Shown: positions 15,753 to 23,058, counted from the first letter of the stretch. The stretch is 37,937 nt of DNA from Polyangium sp. y55x31 (GCF_029946505.1 NZ_JARZHG010000063.1:1-37937), one strand, 5' to 3'. A program made the numbers and translations. Notes: generated from the sequence alone by a model not told the origin.

Positions 15753-17096
15753 ATGAAAAACCCTCTCGGCCGTCTGTTTTCCGCTCTCGGGGGGACCTCC
15801 GCGCCCGCGCCCGCTGCGCCCCCGTCTCGCCCGGCATTGCCGCCCGCTCCCCCCTCGTCGCCGTCTGTCGAGGTCCAGCGCGCCGAGGCGGCCGTCCTCG
15901 AATGCGAGCGCGCCGAGGCCGACGCGCAAGCGGTGCTCACGGCGGCCCGTCTGCCCTACGAGGACGCGCAGCGCGCGCACCAAGCGGCCCGTCGAGCGTT
16001 GCACGAGGCCGAGGACGCGGCCGCCTCGGCTCCCGACGACGAGCGCGCGGCTTCGACGCTCGCGGCGGCGCAGCAAGCCGAGGCGCGCGCCGCTGGGATC
16101 CTCGCGTCCTTCTCGCGGCGGCATGCTGCGGCTGGCGCGTCTCTCGAAAAGGCGTGCGCGGCGCTCGCGGCGGCGCGGACGCGTCTCGAGGGGGCTCGCG
16201 CGGACGCCGATCGGACCGAGGCCGAGGCGCGCATCGTGCGGGCCGGAGAGGACGCGCAAAAGGCGAGCGCGGCCTACGTCGCGACGCACCCCGGGCCGAA
16301 GCTCGCGGCGATCCTCGACATGTCGCGGAAGGCGTTCGGCGAGGCGCGCGCACGCGCCGCAACCCTCCGCGCCGAGGTGTTCGCCGCTCTCGACGCGGCC
16401 GAGGCGGGCGATCGGCGAGCGCTCGCGGCGGAGCCGCATCGGGCCCGGGAGATCAAGGCCGAGGCCGAGGAGCGCCGCGCCGCCGCGCGTGCCGTCCTGG
16501 AATCCCTCGCCGATGTCGAGCGCTGGTATGCGCACGCTGCGCCCGCCGTTGCCATGCTTGCGCTCGCGGGCGAGCTCGAACGCGAGGCGCGCGGGATGCT
16601 CGCCGAGCTCGCGGCCGAGGCGCACGAGGCCGGCGTCGATGCGCGCAAGCTGGGAAGCGAATTCGAGCCGGTGACTCCGAAGCTCGCCGAGGCGGCCGTG
16701 ATGCTCGGTCGGTTCCTGGGAAGACCCGCCGAGGAGCGGACCGAAGCCGAGCGGCAATCGTACACGATCGATGTCGCGATCATGCGAGCACTCTCGACGC
16801 AATGGAGCCTGTCAGATCGATTGCACGAGGGAAACTTCGGGCGGGCCCTTTCGAGCGAGGAGCGGGCGCGCCTGCTTCTACGCGATCCGGCGGGGAAGCC
16901 GCGGGCCATGCTGCGCGCCGATCATGCGCGCTTGGTCGAGCGGGGCGATCGGAAGGCGCTGGAATACGAGGAGCGGGAGGGGCGGGAGACGGATCCGAGG
17001 CTCGCGGCGATGCGGGCCGAGGACGAGCGCCAAGCGGCCGAGGAGCGCGCCCGCGTGCAAGGTCGGGGCGGGCGCGGGATGTTCGTCACGAATTGA
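15753..17096 (+). CDS. Long Ala/Glu-rich coiled-coil protein
   Basis: The 447-residue protein has a Pro-rich N-terminus (about 15-40) and then almost continuous helix with heptad-like Ala/Glu/Arg composition (about 45-300), consistent with coiled coil. The C-terminal part is more specific (FEPVTPKLAEAAVMLGRFLG, YTIDVAIMRALSTQWSLSDRLHEG). GGAAG lies 7 bases before the ATG. It follows the zincin gene by 15 bases, making the operon RHH-zincin-coiled coil. No family was recognised. Confidence 0.65.
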   Translation: MKNPLGRLFSALGGTSAPAPAAPPSRPALPPAPPSSPSVEVQRAEAAVLECERAEADAQAVLTAARLPYEDAQRAHQAARRALHEAEDAAASAPDDERAASTLAAAQQAEARAAGILASFSRRHAAAGASLEKACAALAAARTRLEGARADADRTEAEARIVRAGEDAQKASAAYVATHPGPKLAAILDMSRKAFGEARARAATLRAEVFAALDAAEAGDRRALAAEPHRAREIKAEAEERRAAARAVLESLADVERWYAHAAPAVAMLALAGELEREARGMLAELAAEAHEAGVDARKLGSEFEPVTPKLAEAAVMLGRFLGRPAEERTEAERQSYTIDVAIMRALSTQWSLSDRLHEGNFGRALSSEERARLLLRDPAGKPRAMLRADHARLVERGDRKALEYEEREGRETDPRLAAMRAEDERQAAEERARVQGRGGRGMFVTN

Positions 17097-17155
17097 GCGC
17101 TGCTCTCCTCGCGGCTCCCTTCCGTCTTCCTGGACAATCGCGCTCCCCATCGAGC

Positions 17156-17207
17156 GCGCCCTCGTCCTCGGCCTCGTTCGGCTCGACCATGACCTCGGCG
17201 AGCGCCG
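17156..17207. repeat. 52-bp repeat, copy 1
   Basis: The 52 bases from GCGCCCTCGTCCTCGGCCTC to GACCTCGGCGAGCGCCG are identical to 17876-17927. This copy lies between the coiled-coil gene and the 3' end of the minus-strand membrane-protein gene, and its partner lies on that gene's other side. The cassette is therefore bracketed by a perfect direct repeat. Confidence 0.9.
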
Positions 17208-17228
17208 AGAGCGTCTCTGGAACAATCG

Positions 17229-17720
17229 TTACGGCTTCGCTACATTATCGCGCATGAGCTTGATGAGCTTGGCTAGCTCGCGCTGCATCTCTACGTGGGC
17301 TTCCTCGGCGGGCTTCCTATACTTCTCCCGCGGATCCGGCGAACGGATTATGAGATATGACCTGTCCCCGTCCGTGTGCTTTTCGGGCATTGATTTCGTG
17401 TACAGAGACGACCATTTCTGCATCAGATCGGCAACGAGCGAATATTGATCGATAACATCCTGCGGTGCAAGCAAACGAAGTCTGGCGTTTGCCTTGGCGA
17501 ATTCCTCGGCGAGGGTCCACCTTTCCAATGCCAAAACTTGCGTAATAGACTTTTCGATTAGTGCGCCAATGTCGGCGTAGAGATTTTTCAACTCGTCGCG
17601 TCGCTCCTTCTCCAGCAGCGACTTTCGCACATTTTCGTCAGCCGAGTGCTTGAGCCTCCACGTGAGTATGGCAAAGAAGCCAGCAACGATCGCCGCTATG
17701 ACTGAGATGTATTCCTTCAC
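17229..17720 (-). CDS. Single-pass membrane protein with coiled coil
   Basis: The 163-residue protein has one N-terminal membrane helix (ISVIAAIVAGFFAILTW, residues 5-21). A charged helical region follows (SADENVRKSLLEKERRDELKN) and a soluble, mostly helical domain. The layout resembles small membrane-anchored proteins of unknown role. The gene is clearly less GC-rich than its surroundings, lies opposite to the flanking genes and is bracketed by the 52-bp direct repeat. It is probably a recently acquired cargo cassette. Confidence 0.65.
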   Translation of the reverse strand: MKEYISVIAAIVAGFFAILTWRLKHSADENVRKSLLEKERRDELKNLYADIGALIEKSITQVLALERWTLAEEFAKANARLRLLAPQDVIDQYSLVADLMQKWSSLYTKSMPEKHTDGDRSYLIIRSPDPREKYRKPAEEAHVEMQRELAKLIKLMRDNVAKP

Positions 17721-18313
17721 GGTGTCTCACTTGTCGCGTCTACGCCGTTCGTCCGAGCAGTATTAGCCTAGTCCAACGGTGCTTACGTGGACAAGCTCGA
17801 AGGCCATGGGAGCGCTCGCCCTGCCGGTGGTCTGACAGCGCGCCGCGAGGACGGCCGCGAGCGCCCTGCATCGAGGCGCCCTCGTCCTCGGCCTCGTTCG
17901 GCTCGACCATGACCTCGGCGAGCGCCGCGAGCGCCGCGAGGACGGCCGCGAGCTCGTGCTCGTGCTTTTCGCCCGGGCGGCGCGGCTCGACGCGCGAGGA
18001 CGGCCGCGAGCGCCCTGCATCGAGGCGCCCTGGTCCTCGGCCTCGGCCGTGACGGGCCGCGAGCGCCGCGAGGACGGCCGCCCGGATATTCGTCGACGGG
18101 AGCCCCGCGAATATCTGTCAATAACCAACAATTCACGCGTCCGCGGTCACGAACATGCGCGATCAATGCTGCATGCATGCGGTGTGGCATATCGTCCTCG
18201 TGCAACACGTGGCCAGGAAAAACGCTCGTCACAAGCAAATGCCCTTGCCACCGGGCCACGGCCGCTCGTAAATCGAGCCTGGGCCGTCCTACGCGGTCCG
18301 GGAGCGATGCACA
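17721..18313. other. Spacer upstream of the sigma-factor pair
   Basis: 17800-18090 is word DNA with the repeats described separately. 18100-18310 is ordinary, less GC-rich sequence that should hold the promoter of the two sigma genes; no clear promoter boxes stand out. No gene was seen. Confidence 0.5.
17845..18045. repeat. Nested word repeats right of the cargo cassette
   Basis: 17876-17927 is copy 2 of the 52-bp repeat at 17156-17207. Independently, 17845-17896 recurs at 17994-18045 with a single mismatch (core GACGGCCGCGAGCGCCCTGC). Two different, partly overlapping long repeats within 200 bases show that duplications of varying extent have happened here. Confidence 0.85.
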
Positions 18314-18868
18314 ATGCAGCGCAAGGGACCCGAGCGCCCGCACGGCGCGAGCGGGATAGGATACCTCTACGCCGAATGCAGGGAGCGTTTAATCGTGACC
18401 CTGCTCCGCTCGGGCGTTCATGAGGACGACGCGCCCGACGTGCTGCACGAGGTTTTCGCGACGTACGCGCGGCGGAAAGCCGAGGGCGTACCTATCAAGC
18501 GGCCGGCCGACTATCTCCGGCAGATCGCTTTCGGGCACGCCGCGAACTATCGCAGGCTCCACCGTTGGCATGTCGAGGTGACGACGAGCCCCGGGCGCAT
18601 CGAGGAAGCCCCGGATCCGTCCCCCTCGCCGGAGGAGCGCGCCGCGCTTGGGGAATGGCTCGATCGGGCCGAACGGCTTCCGCCCGTCGAGCGCGCCGCG
18701 CTGCGGCTCCACCTCGAAGGCTATTCGCTCGATCAGATGGCGCGGAGGCTCGAAACCTCGCGCGCTACCGCTTGGAAACGATTGCACGCTGGACAGGAGC
18801 GGCTGAAACGAACGGAGGGACGCCATGCAACGGCAATGGGTGGTCAACGAAGAGACAGGCGAGCATAG
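18314..18868 (+). CDS. ECF-type sigma factor, first of an overlapping pair
   Basis: The 184-residue protein directs RNA polymerase. Region 2 spans about residues 18-75 (EDDAPDVLHEVFATYARRKAEG, YLRQIAFGHAANYRR). Region 4 spans about 125-168 (RLPPVERAALRLHLEGYSLDQMA, RLETSRATAWKRLHAGQERL). GGGAG lies 9 bases before the ATG. Its last 44 bases overlap the next sigma gene in another frame, and that gene's strong ribosome site lies inside this one, so their expression is coupled. No anti-sigma gene is adjacent. In a satellite-like element such factors could switch on late or transfer genes. Confidence 0.85.
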   Translation: MQRKGPERPHGASGIGYLYAECRERLIVTLLRSGVHEDDAPDVLHEVFATYARRKAEGVPIKRPADYLRQIAFGHAANYRRLHRWHVEVTTSPGRIEEAPDPSPSPEERAALGEWLDRAERLPPVERAALRLHLEGYSLDQMARRLETSRATAWKRLHAGQERLKRTEGRHATAMGGQRRDRRA

Positions 18869-19358
18869 CGAACGGATCACGCTGGATCAATCCGATCTAG
18901 AGAAGCTTCGGCCCTACGTCTGCGGCATTGCTCGCCGGGTAGGCGTTATCCCTGCCGACCGTGACGATTTGGCGCAGGACGTGCTTTTCGCATTCTGGCG
19001 CTATTCCGAGGAGCGGCGGATCCGCGTCATCGAGGGGAAGGCCGACGTGGACGCCACACGGACGCTTATCGCGGCGTTTGCAGTACGCACCTCCCGGTAC
19101 TACCGGCGTAGGGCAAGGCGGAGCGGTGGGGGCCCGGCAGACGAAACACCCTCGCGCGGGGGGGATCCCGCTCTCCGTTTCGAGGCTCGCGAAGCTCTGC
19201 GGTTGGTCGAGCGATTGCCTGCGAACCTGCGCAGGGTGGTCGAGCTCGACGCGCTCGAGTACACGACAAGCGAGACCGCCGATACCGTCGGCGTGGTGCT
19301 CGGCACGGCGAAGAGCAGGCTTTCGCGAGCGCGTGACTTACTGGCGATCATGAGGTGA
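18825..19358 (+). CDS. ECF-type sigma factor, second of an overlapping pair
   Basis: The 177-residue sigma-70 family protein has region 2 at about residues 25-95 (DLEKLRPYVCGIARRVG, ADRDDLAQDVLFAFWRY) and region 4 at about 118-172 (ALRLVERLPANLRRVVELDALEY, TSETADTVGVVLGTAKSRLSRARDLL). GGAGG lies 8 bases before the ATG, within the upstream gene. It shares little sequence with the first sigma factor, so the pair is not a recent duplication. It is the last complete gene before the right end of the element. Confidence 0.85.
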   Translation: MQRQWVVNEETGEHSERITLDQSDLEKLRPYVCGIARRVGVIPADRDDLAQDVLFAFWRYSEERRIRVIEGKADVDATRTLIAAFAVRTSRYYRRRARRSGGGPADETPSRGGDPALRFEAREALRLVERLPANLRRVVELDALEYTTSETADTVGVVLGTAKSRLSRARDLLAIMR

Positions 19359-19530
19359 TCCACGGGAGCACGGCCGCGCAATAGCGGGCGCGTTGCGGCG
19401 GCGCTCCTCGCGCGCCGGCTACGCCGCGAGCTCGTGCCGCTCGGCGCGACGCGCACATGGTGCAGGGGGATCGGGAAGGGGTGAGCCCCGGGCGAGCTCT
19501 CGACGGGCCGCCCGGGGCCATGGGAGCGGC

Positions 19531-19876
19531 CTACGCCTTCCGGCGCTTGCGGCTGCTCTTCACCGCCGAGGCCGGCGCTTCCTGGCCAGCGGGCGGGGGC
19601 TCGCCGAGGAGAGCCTGTAGGGCGACCGTAGCGCGCCGCGCGCCCTCGATGTCACCCGACGCAAGCGCCGCGTCGAGCATCGCACGGACGGCCGCGGTAG
19701 CCTGTAGGAGGGGGCTCGACGGGGGGGCCGTGGTCCCCTCGGGTTCTCGTCGGGATTCTGTCGAGGGACCAGGAATCGCGGGGTTACGCTCGCCGATCGG
19801 CTCGATGGGCTCGACGGTCTCTGGGCCGATTCCCGCTGGTTCTAGCCCGATCGGCTCGATCTCATATCCTCGGAGA
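19531..19876 (-). other. Stranded native C-terminal tail of the element integrase
   Basis: The minus-strand frame reads GYEIEPIGLEPAGIGP, a Pro/Glu/Ile repeat, and then a helical module (LLQATAAVRAMLDAALASG, DIEGARRATVALQALLG) and a basic end (KSSRKRRKA). It has no start of its own and is open into the resident integrase fragment at 19883. Joined through CAATAC to the inner left end, it continues the element's integrase in frame (EPGA-YCLRGYE). So this is the integrase's tail in the excised form, about 116 residues including the joint. Confidence 0.7.
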
Positions 19877-19882
19877 CAATAC
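19877..19882. repeat. Candidate right attachment core (CAATAC)
   Basis: CAATAC matches 3473-3478, with wider similarity GAGACAATACACC versus GAGCAATACGCC. To the right is the resident integrase's upstream fragment; to the left is the element integrase's own tail. The codon phase is the same as at the left core. Confidence 0.6.
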
Positions 19883-20070
19883 ACCGACCACCCCTCGAGC
19901 CCAGCTCGCATGGCCACGCGTCCGAACGCCTGGTCGAGCCCCCACTGGCCCCACGGCTTCCGGCGATCGTTCAGGGCCACGTGCCCCTCCCGCTCGCCCT
20001 TCGCCAAGGGGGCGAGGAGCTTCGTTTCCCCGCGCCGCTGGGACTTGCGAACCGGCAGGGTCAACGACCT
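19883..20070 (-). pseudogene. Resident tyrosine recombinase fragment, right flank
   Basis: The minus strand reads ETKLLAPLAKGEREGHVALN, then WGQWGLDQAFGRVAMRAGLEGWSVYC, the region just before Box II of a tyrosine recombinase. It continues in frame with SRHYAITSWLRAG on the left flank once the element is removed. Only about 60 residues survive here, and the N-terminal half of the resident integrase is missing, replaced by an unrelated plus-strand gene. The resident was therefore already truncated or was rearranged later. Confidence 0.7.
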
Positions 20071-20096
20071 TCCTGCCCGTCCCAGCCACGGCTGCG

Positions 20097-20742
20097 ATGC
20101 CCGTCCTGTCGCACGACGCGCGAGTTCACGGGACCCTCCACGCCTCGGAGAACCGGACGGCGCTCGGCACGCAGCCCTGCGTGGTCGCCGATGGGCTCGC
20201 GAAGGGACCGATGATGGGCGAGCTCCTGGAGTTCGCCCATCGACAGACAGGCCGGGGTGCGCGAGGTCTCGCGCGTGGCGCTGATCGGCTACTCGGCCGG
20301 GTTGCAGTCCTGGCCGCCCGAGGAGTGGCAGATCGGCTGGCTTCGCGACATCGCGAACGAGGCGCGCGCGGGCAGGGCCCTGCTCGTCGCGACGCACACG
20401 CAACAGGGGTACACGGAGCGGTTGCCCCGAGGCAAAGCGTTCTGCTCAACCGCGCGCGTCCTACGCATGGCGACGGGATGGCCCCTCAATCGCGCGGGCC
20501 CACTGGACGCCCCGGTCGTCACGAGCGAGGGCGCTCTCTACGTGTACTCGTACGCGAGCGCGGACATCGATGCGTCGGCCCGCGCCGCGCAGCTCGTGCG
20601 CGTCGTGCCCGAGCTGCGCGCGCGGCATCTCGGGCCGTGGTTCGCGGAGCAGGGGCGGCTCAAGCCGGCGGCACGTTCCTTGGTTCCCTTGGGGCTCCTC
20701 GGCTTCGCAGCGTTCATCCTTGCCTCCCCGCCCAGAACGTAG
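20097..20742 (+). pseudogene. Hypothetical gene broken by a 4-bp tandem duplication
   Basis: The first frame runs MPVLSHDARVHG ... GELLEFAHRQ and then fails. A second frame continues from 20257 (VREVSRVALIGYSAGLQSW ... SLVPLGLLGFAAF). The change occurs at a tandem ACAGACAG around 20242-20250. Removing one ACAG gives HRQAGVREVSRVALIGYSAG and a single 213-residue frame ending at the same stop. GYSAG resembles a hydrolase nucleophile elbow, and the C-terminus has one hydrophobic segment. Family not recognised. It may be a recent pseudogene, a sequencing error or a phase-variable site. Confidence 0.6.
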
Positions 20743-20861
20743 GTGTTAGATCCGTGGCGGGCCCGAGCTACTCCGACCGGCGGAGCACGACCCCCGACTT
20801 CGGCGGTTTATCTTCGCTGAAAGACCGCTGGATCTTCCTCGTCCACTCCTCCAGCACGTTA

Positions 20862-21221
20862 TTACTTTTTGAGCTTGCCGGCCGCCTCGAGTTTTTTGAG
20901 CTCACTGTGCCCGCCGACAAGCATGCCATCGATGAACACCATCGGAAAGGTCGGAAAACCTGCCCAGAGCTTGATGGCGAGGCGTTCCTTCCAGCGGGAA
21001 AAGTAGCTTCCGTACTCGAGATACGTATACTTGATGCCTGCCTGTTCGAGCAATTTGCGGGCGTTTTTCACGACCGGATTTTGCGCCATGCCGACGACGA
21101 CGACGGGATCACGCGCGACAGCGGCGGCGACTTCGTCGACAATGCCTCGGTGGAAAGACGCGAGGATGTCGTGGACCTCGGGGGAAACCTTGTCGCTCGG
21201 AAGGGTTGGGCGAGTGCTCAT
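20862..21221 (-). CDS. Glutaredoxin-like protein lacking the active-site cysteine
   Basis: The 119-residue protein has a thioredoxin fold of the glutaredoxin kind: a beta strand VVVVGM, helix NPVVKNARKLLEQAG, IKYTYLEYGSY, then FPTFPMVFIDGMLVGGHSELKKLEAAGKL with the cis-Pro (TFPMVFI) and GG glutathione-contact motifs. Where CPYC or CGFS is expected it has AQNPVV, so no catalytic Cys is present. It may bind glutathione or a protein without redox catalysis. I chose ATG 21221; upstream residues look non-coding. Confidence 0.75.
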   Translation of the reverse strand: MSTRPTLPSDKVSPEVHDILASFHRGIVDEVAAAVARDPVVVVGMAQNPVVKNARKLLEQAGIKYTYLEYGSYFSRWKERLAIKLWAGFPTFPMVFIDGMLVGGHSELKKLEAAGKLKK

Positions 21222-21295
21222 GGACGTTCGTGTAGTCCATACACGAGCGTGTTGCAACGTGCTGCCGTCCGCGGTCAGGTCGACGGGTGCGAGAC

Positions 21296-21978
21296 TCAAT
21301 CCACGTAGACTCGCGCGACCCCGAGTCCGGAGCCGCGAGCGGCCCTGACGACAATCTTGCTGGGCCATTCGACGGCCATCGAATGCCGGACGCACCGCGT
21401 GTTGCCCTGGTTCGGGGCAGCCGTGGAACGCCGGTGCGCGAGGACCCCAGCATGCGAAGTCGGAGACCAGATCACGAGCTCGAGGTCGAGCTCCGCGATA
21501 CCGACTCCGGCACCGACAATCGAGTAGCAGCTCCCAGGTTCGAGCGGGAGCGGTAGCTCGAACGCCTGTCCCTCGTGAAATTGCGCGCCCATGGCCGGGC
21601 CCAAGGGGCGCATGCCTGGCGCCTCCAGGACGGCGATCCGAGCGAGCCAGGGCTCCGCTTGGGCGGCAGCGGCTGAGGGGAGAAAGGTCGCCACTGAGCT
21701 GTGCAGGGGTGCCGCGGCAGAGGTTGAAAGGGCCGCTGTGGGCGGGGAGGGCGGGGGACAGCGACGGGGTAGGGGTACGGCACGAGGACCGGCTGCACGA
21801 CCTGCACGGTCGTCGTGTGCGTCTCCTGGTGGTGCGTCTCCTGGTGGTTGTCGTTGACGGTCGTCGGCTGCGCGGGGCTGTTCAGGCGGAACTCGACGGG
21901 CGGGATGCCTGGGATCGGTCCCGTGCAGGCGGAGCTGGCGAGGACGGCGGCGAGCGGAACGGATTGAGCGAGCTTCAT
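21296..21978 (-). pseudogene. Secreted or lipoprotein gene with a single-base frameshift
   Basis: The start MKLAQSVPLAAVLASSACTG looks like a lipoprotein or secretion signal, followed by His/Thr- and Pro-rich sequence (YPYPVAVPRPP). The original frame then turns to nonsense, while another frame takes over as a proper domain (EGQAFELPLPLEPGSCYSIVGAGV ... IVVRAARGSGLGVARVYVD, stop at 21296). The switch lies at the G-run 21753-21757 (C-run on the coding strand). One added base restores a single 227-residue frame. The 3' end exists again at 27958-28107. Real mutation, sequencing error and slippage are all possible. Confidence 0.65.
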
Positions 21979-22070
21979 GAGGACCCCTTCGGTGCGGCGA
22001 TGTTGGATCCCCGTGGAGCCCCGAACGTTGCGCATCTGGAATCATCGAGAATCTCGTAGACGCGTGCGAC

Positions 22071-22202
22071 CTAACAGCCCGTGGACTTATCTGCTGCGCG
22101 CCCCGAATCGTCGGTCGACATCGCTCGAAATCCTTCAGGATTCCTCGCTCCGTCGCCCTAGCTTCGGGGCGCTCGCGACGATAATTCCACAGGCTGCTAA
22201 CG
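22071..22202. mobile_element. MITE-like or IS-remnant long palindrome
   Basis: The ends CTAACAGCCCGTGGACTTA (22071-22089) and TAATTCCACAGGCTGCTAA (22182-22200) are inverted repeats matching at 15 of 19 positions. Inner segments also pair (GCGCGCCCCGAA with TTCGGGGCGCTCGCG), and AATCC-TTCA-GGATT caps the centre. The whole 131 bp is an imperfect cruciform with no gene inside. This is the form of a MITE derived from an insertion sequence; a structured RNA is an alternative. Confidence 0.7.
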
Positions 22203-22208
22203 TCACGT

Positions 22209-22514
22209 GTGACTGTTACGTGCGTAGTCTGTAACGGGCGTCTCGCTCGCAACCTCAGGAAGCGCAGCCACAACCGCCACCCGGCGGAGCCGCTCGACGA
22301 GGATATAGAGATCTCGGAGCCCGGGGCGCTGCCCGATCAGGTGGCAGAGGCCCGGAGCACGCTCGAGCGTATTCTCGAATCGGATGCGCGCTCGACGCGC
22401 GTGCTGGTACTGTTCGCGGCCGGTTCGGGCGTGGTCGAGATCGCGCAAGCGTTCGGGGGTCAGGTCACCGCCGTCTGGTCGATGATCTCATCGAGCAAGA
22501 AGCTCTGCTCATGA
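22209..22514 (+). CDS. Possible small HTH protein or sigma-like remnant
   Basis: A GTG-start frame of 101 residues has TLERILESDARSTRVLVLFA and GVVEIAQAFGGQVTAVWSMIS, loosely like the region-4 helix-turn-helix of a sigma factor. It begins 7 bases after the MITE-like element and ends 2 bases before the XRE gene's stop on the other strand. No ribosome site is clear. It may be a fragment left by the insertion. Confidence 0.35.
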   Translation: MTVTCVVCNGRLARNLRKRSHNRHPAEPLDEDIEISEPGALPDQVAEARSTLERILESDARSTRVLVLFAAGSGVVEIAQAFGGQVTAVWSMISSSKKLCS

Positions 22515-22515
22515 G

Positions 22516-22908
22516 TCATTTCCCACGAGCGAAGGAACGCTGGATTCCTTTCGCCCAATCCTTCAGCACTCGTGTCGCCTCGAGCGCCGGGAGAAACCTC
22601 AACCTGTCGAACACGCGCGACAACTCGTCGTCGTTGGCCCCTGTAAATATGAACATGGGTACGACATCGAGCGCTGCCGCGATGCGGCCAATTGGGATCA
22701 TCGTCGCGTTGACGCGAGCCCGCTCGATGTTCGACAGATACCCCCTGGACAAGCCGCTCGCCTCCGCGAGCTCTGCCTGCGTCATCCCCCGATGCAGGCG
22801 CAGCTCACGGACGCGGGCACCCACCCGGATACGAAACTCTTGAGCGTCGCGTTTTTCTTGTCGAGGCACAAGCTGGTCCTTCCCGACGAAGGTCGTCGAC
22901 CCACCCAT
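22516..22908 (-). CDS. XRE-family transcriptional regulator
   Basis: The 130-residue protein has an XRE/Cro helix-turn-helix at about residues 20-80 (GARVRELRLHRGMTQAELAEASGLSRGYLSNIERAR, then IPIGRIAAALDVVPMFIF), followed by a short helical tail. I preferred ATG 22908, which has GGAGG 11 bases upstream, over a TTG at 22932. It has no obvious partner gene. The domain is certain; the regulated genes are unknown. Confidence 0.85.
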   Translation of the reverse strand: MGGSTTFVGKDQLVPRQEKRDAQEFRIRVGARVRELRLHRGMTQAELAEASGLSRGYLSNIERARVNATMIPIGRIAAALDVVPMFIFTGANDDELSRVFDRLRFLPALEATRVLKDWAKGIQRSFARGK

Positions 22909-23058
22909 ACCACGCCTTGCCTCCACCGACAAACCCTTCCGTCAAAAACCGATTGTCCGGTCACACGGTCACCGGAGCAGAGGTCCCGTGATCGGAGTCC
23001 CCGGGGTTTGTCTCCGGCCTTGACGCGTCATCTACGCGCGAGGTAGCATCACCATGGG

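Larger units (their letters stand above)
3473..19882. mobile_element. Integrated satellite-like or mobilisable element, about 16.4 kb
   Basis: The element is bounded by CAATAC at 3473-3478 and 19877-19882. The contexts align as GAGCAATACGCC (left) and GAGACAATACACC (right), with one gap. Left to right it carries an integrase, an Xis-like protein, a small HTH protein, triple operators, a basic protein, another HTH protein, a VapE-type ATPase, minus-strand cargo, iterons, a ribbon-helix-helix protein, a zincin, a coiled-coil protein, a membrane protein, two ECF sigma factors and the stranded integrase tail. No structural phage or conjugation genes were seen. The bounds rest on in-frame reconstruction of two genes across the joints: an older resident integrase from the flanks and the element's own integrase from the inner ends. 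Confidence 0.7.

Noticed and set aside
3473-19882. Complete prophage
   Set aside because: No terminase, portal, capsid, tail or lysis gene was recognised. Only integration, control, replication-type and cargo genes are present.
19531-20403. One intact 290-residue protein
   Set aside because: The frame joins antisense of another gene, a resident integrase piece and the element integrase tail. It is a chimera made by integration and rearrangement.
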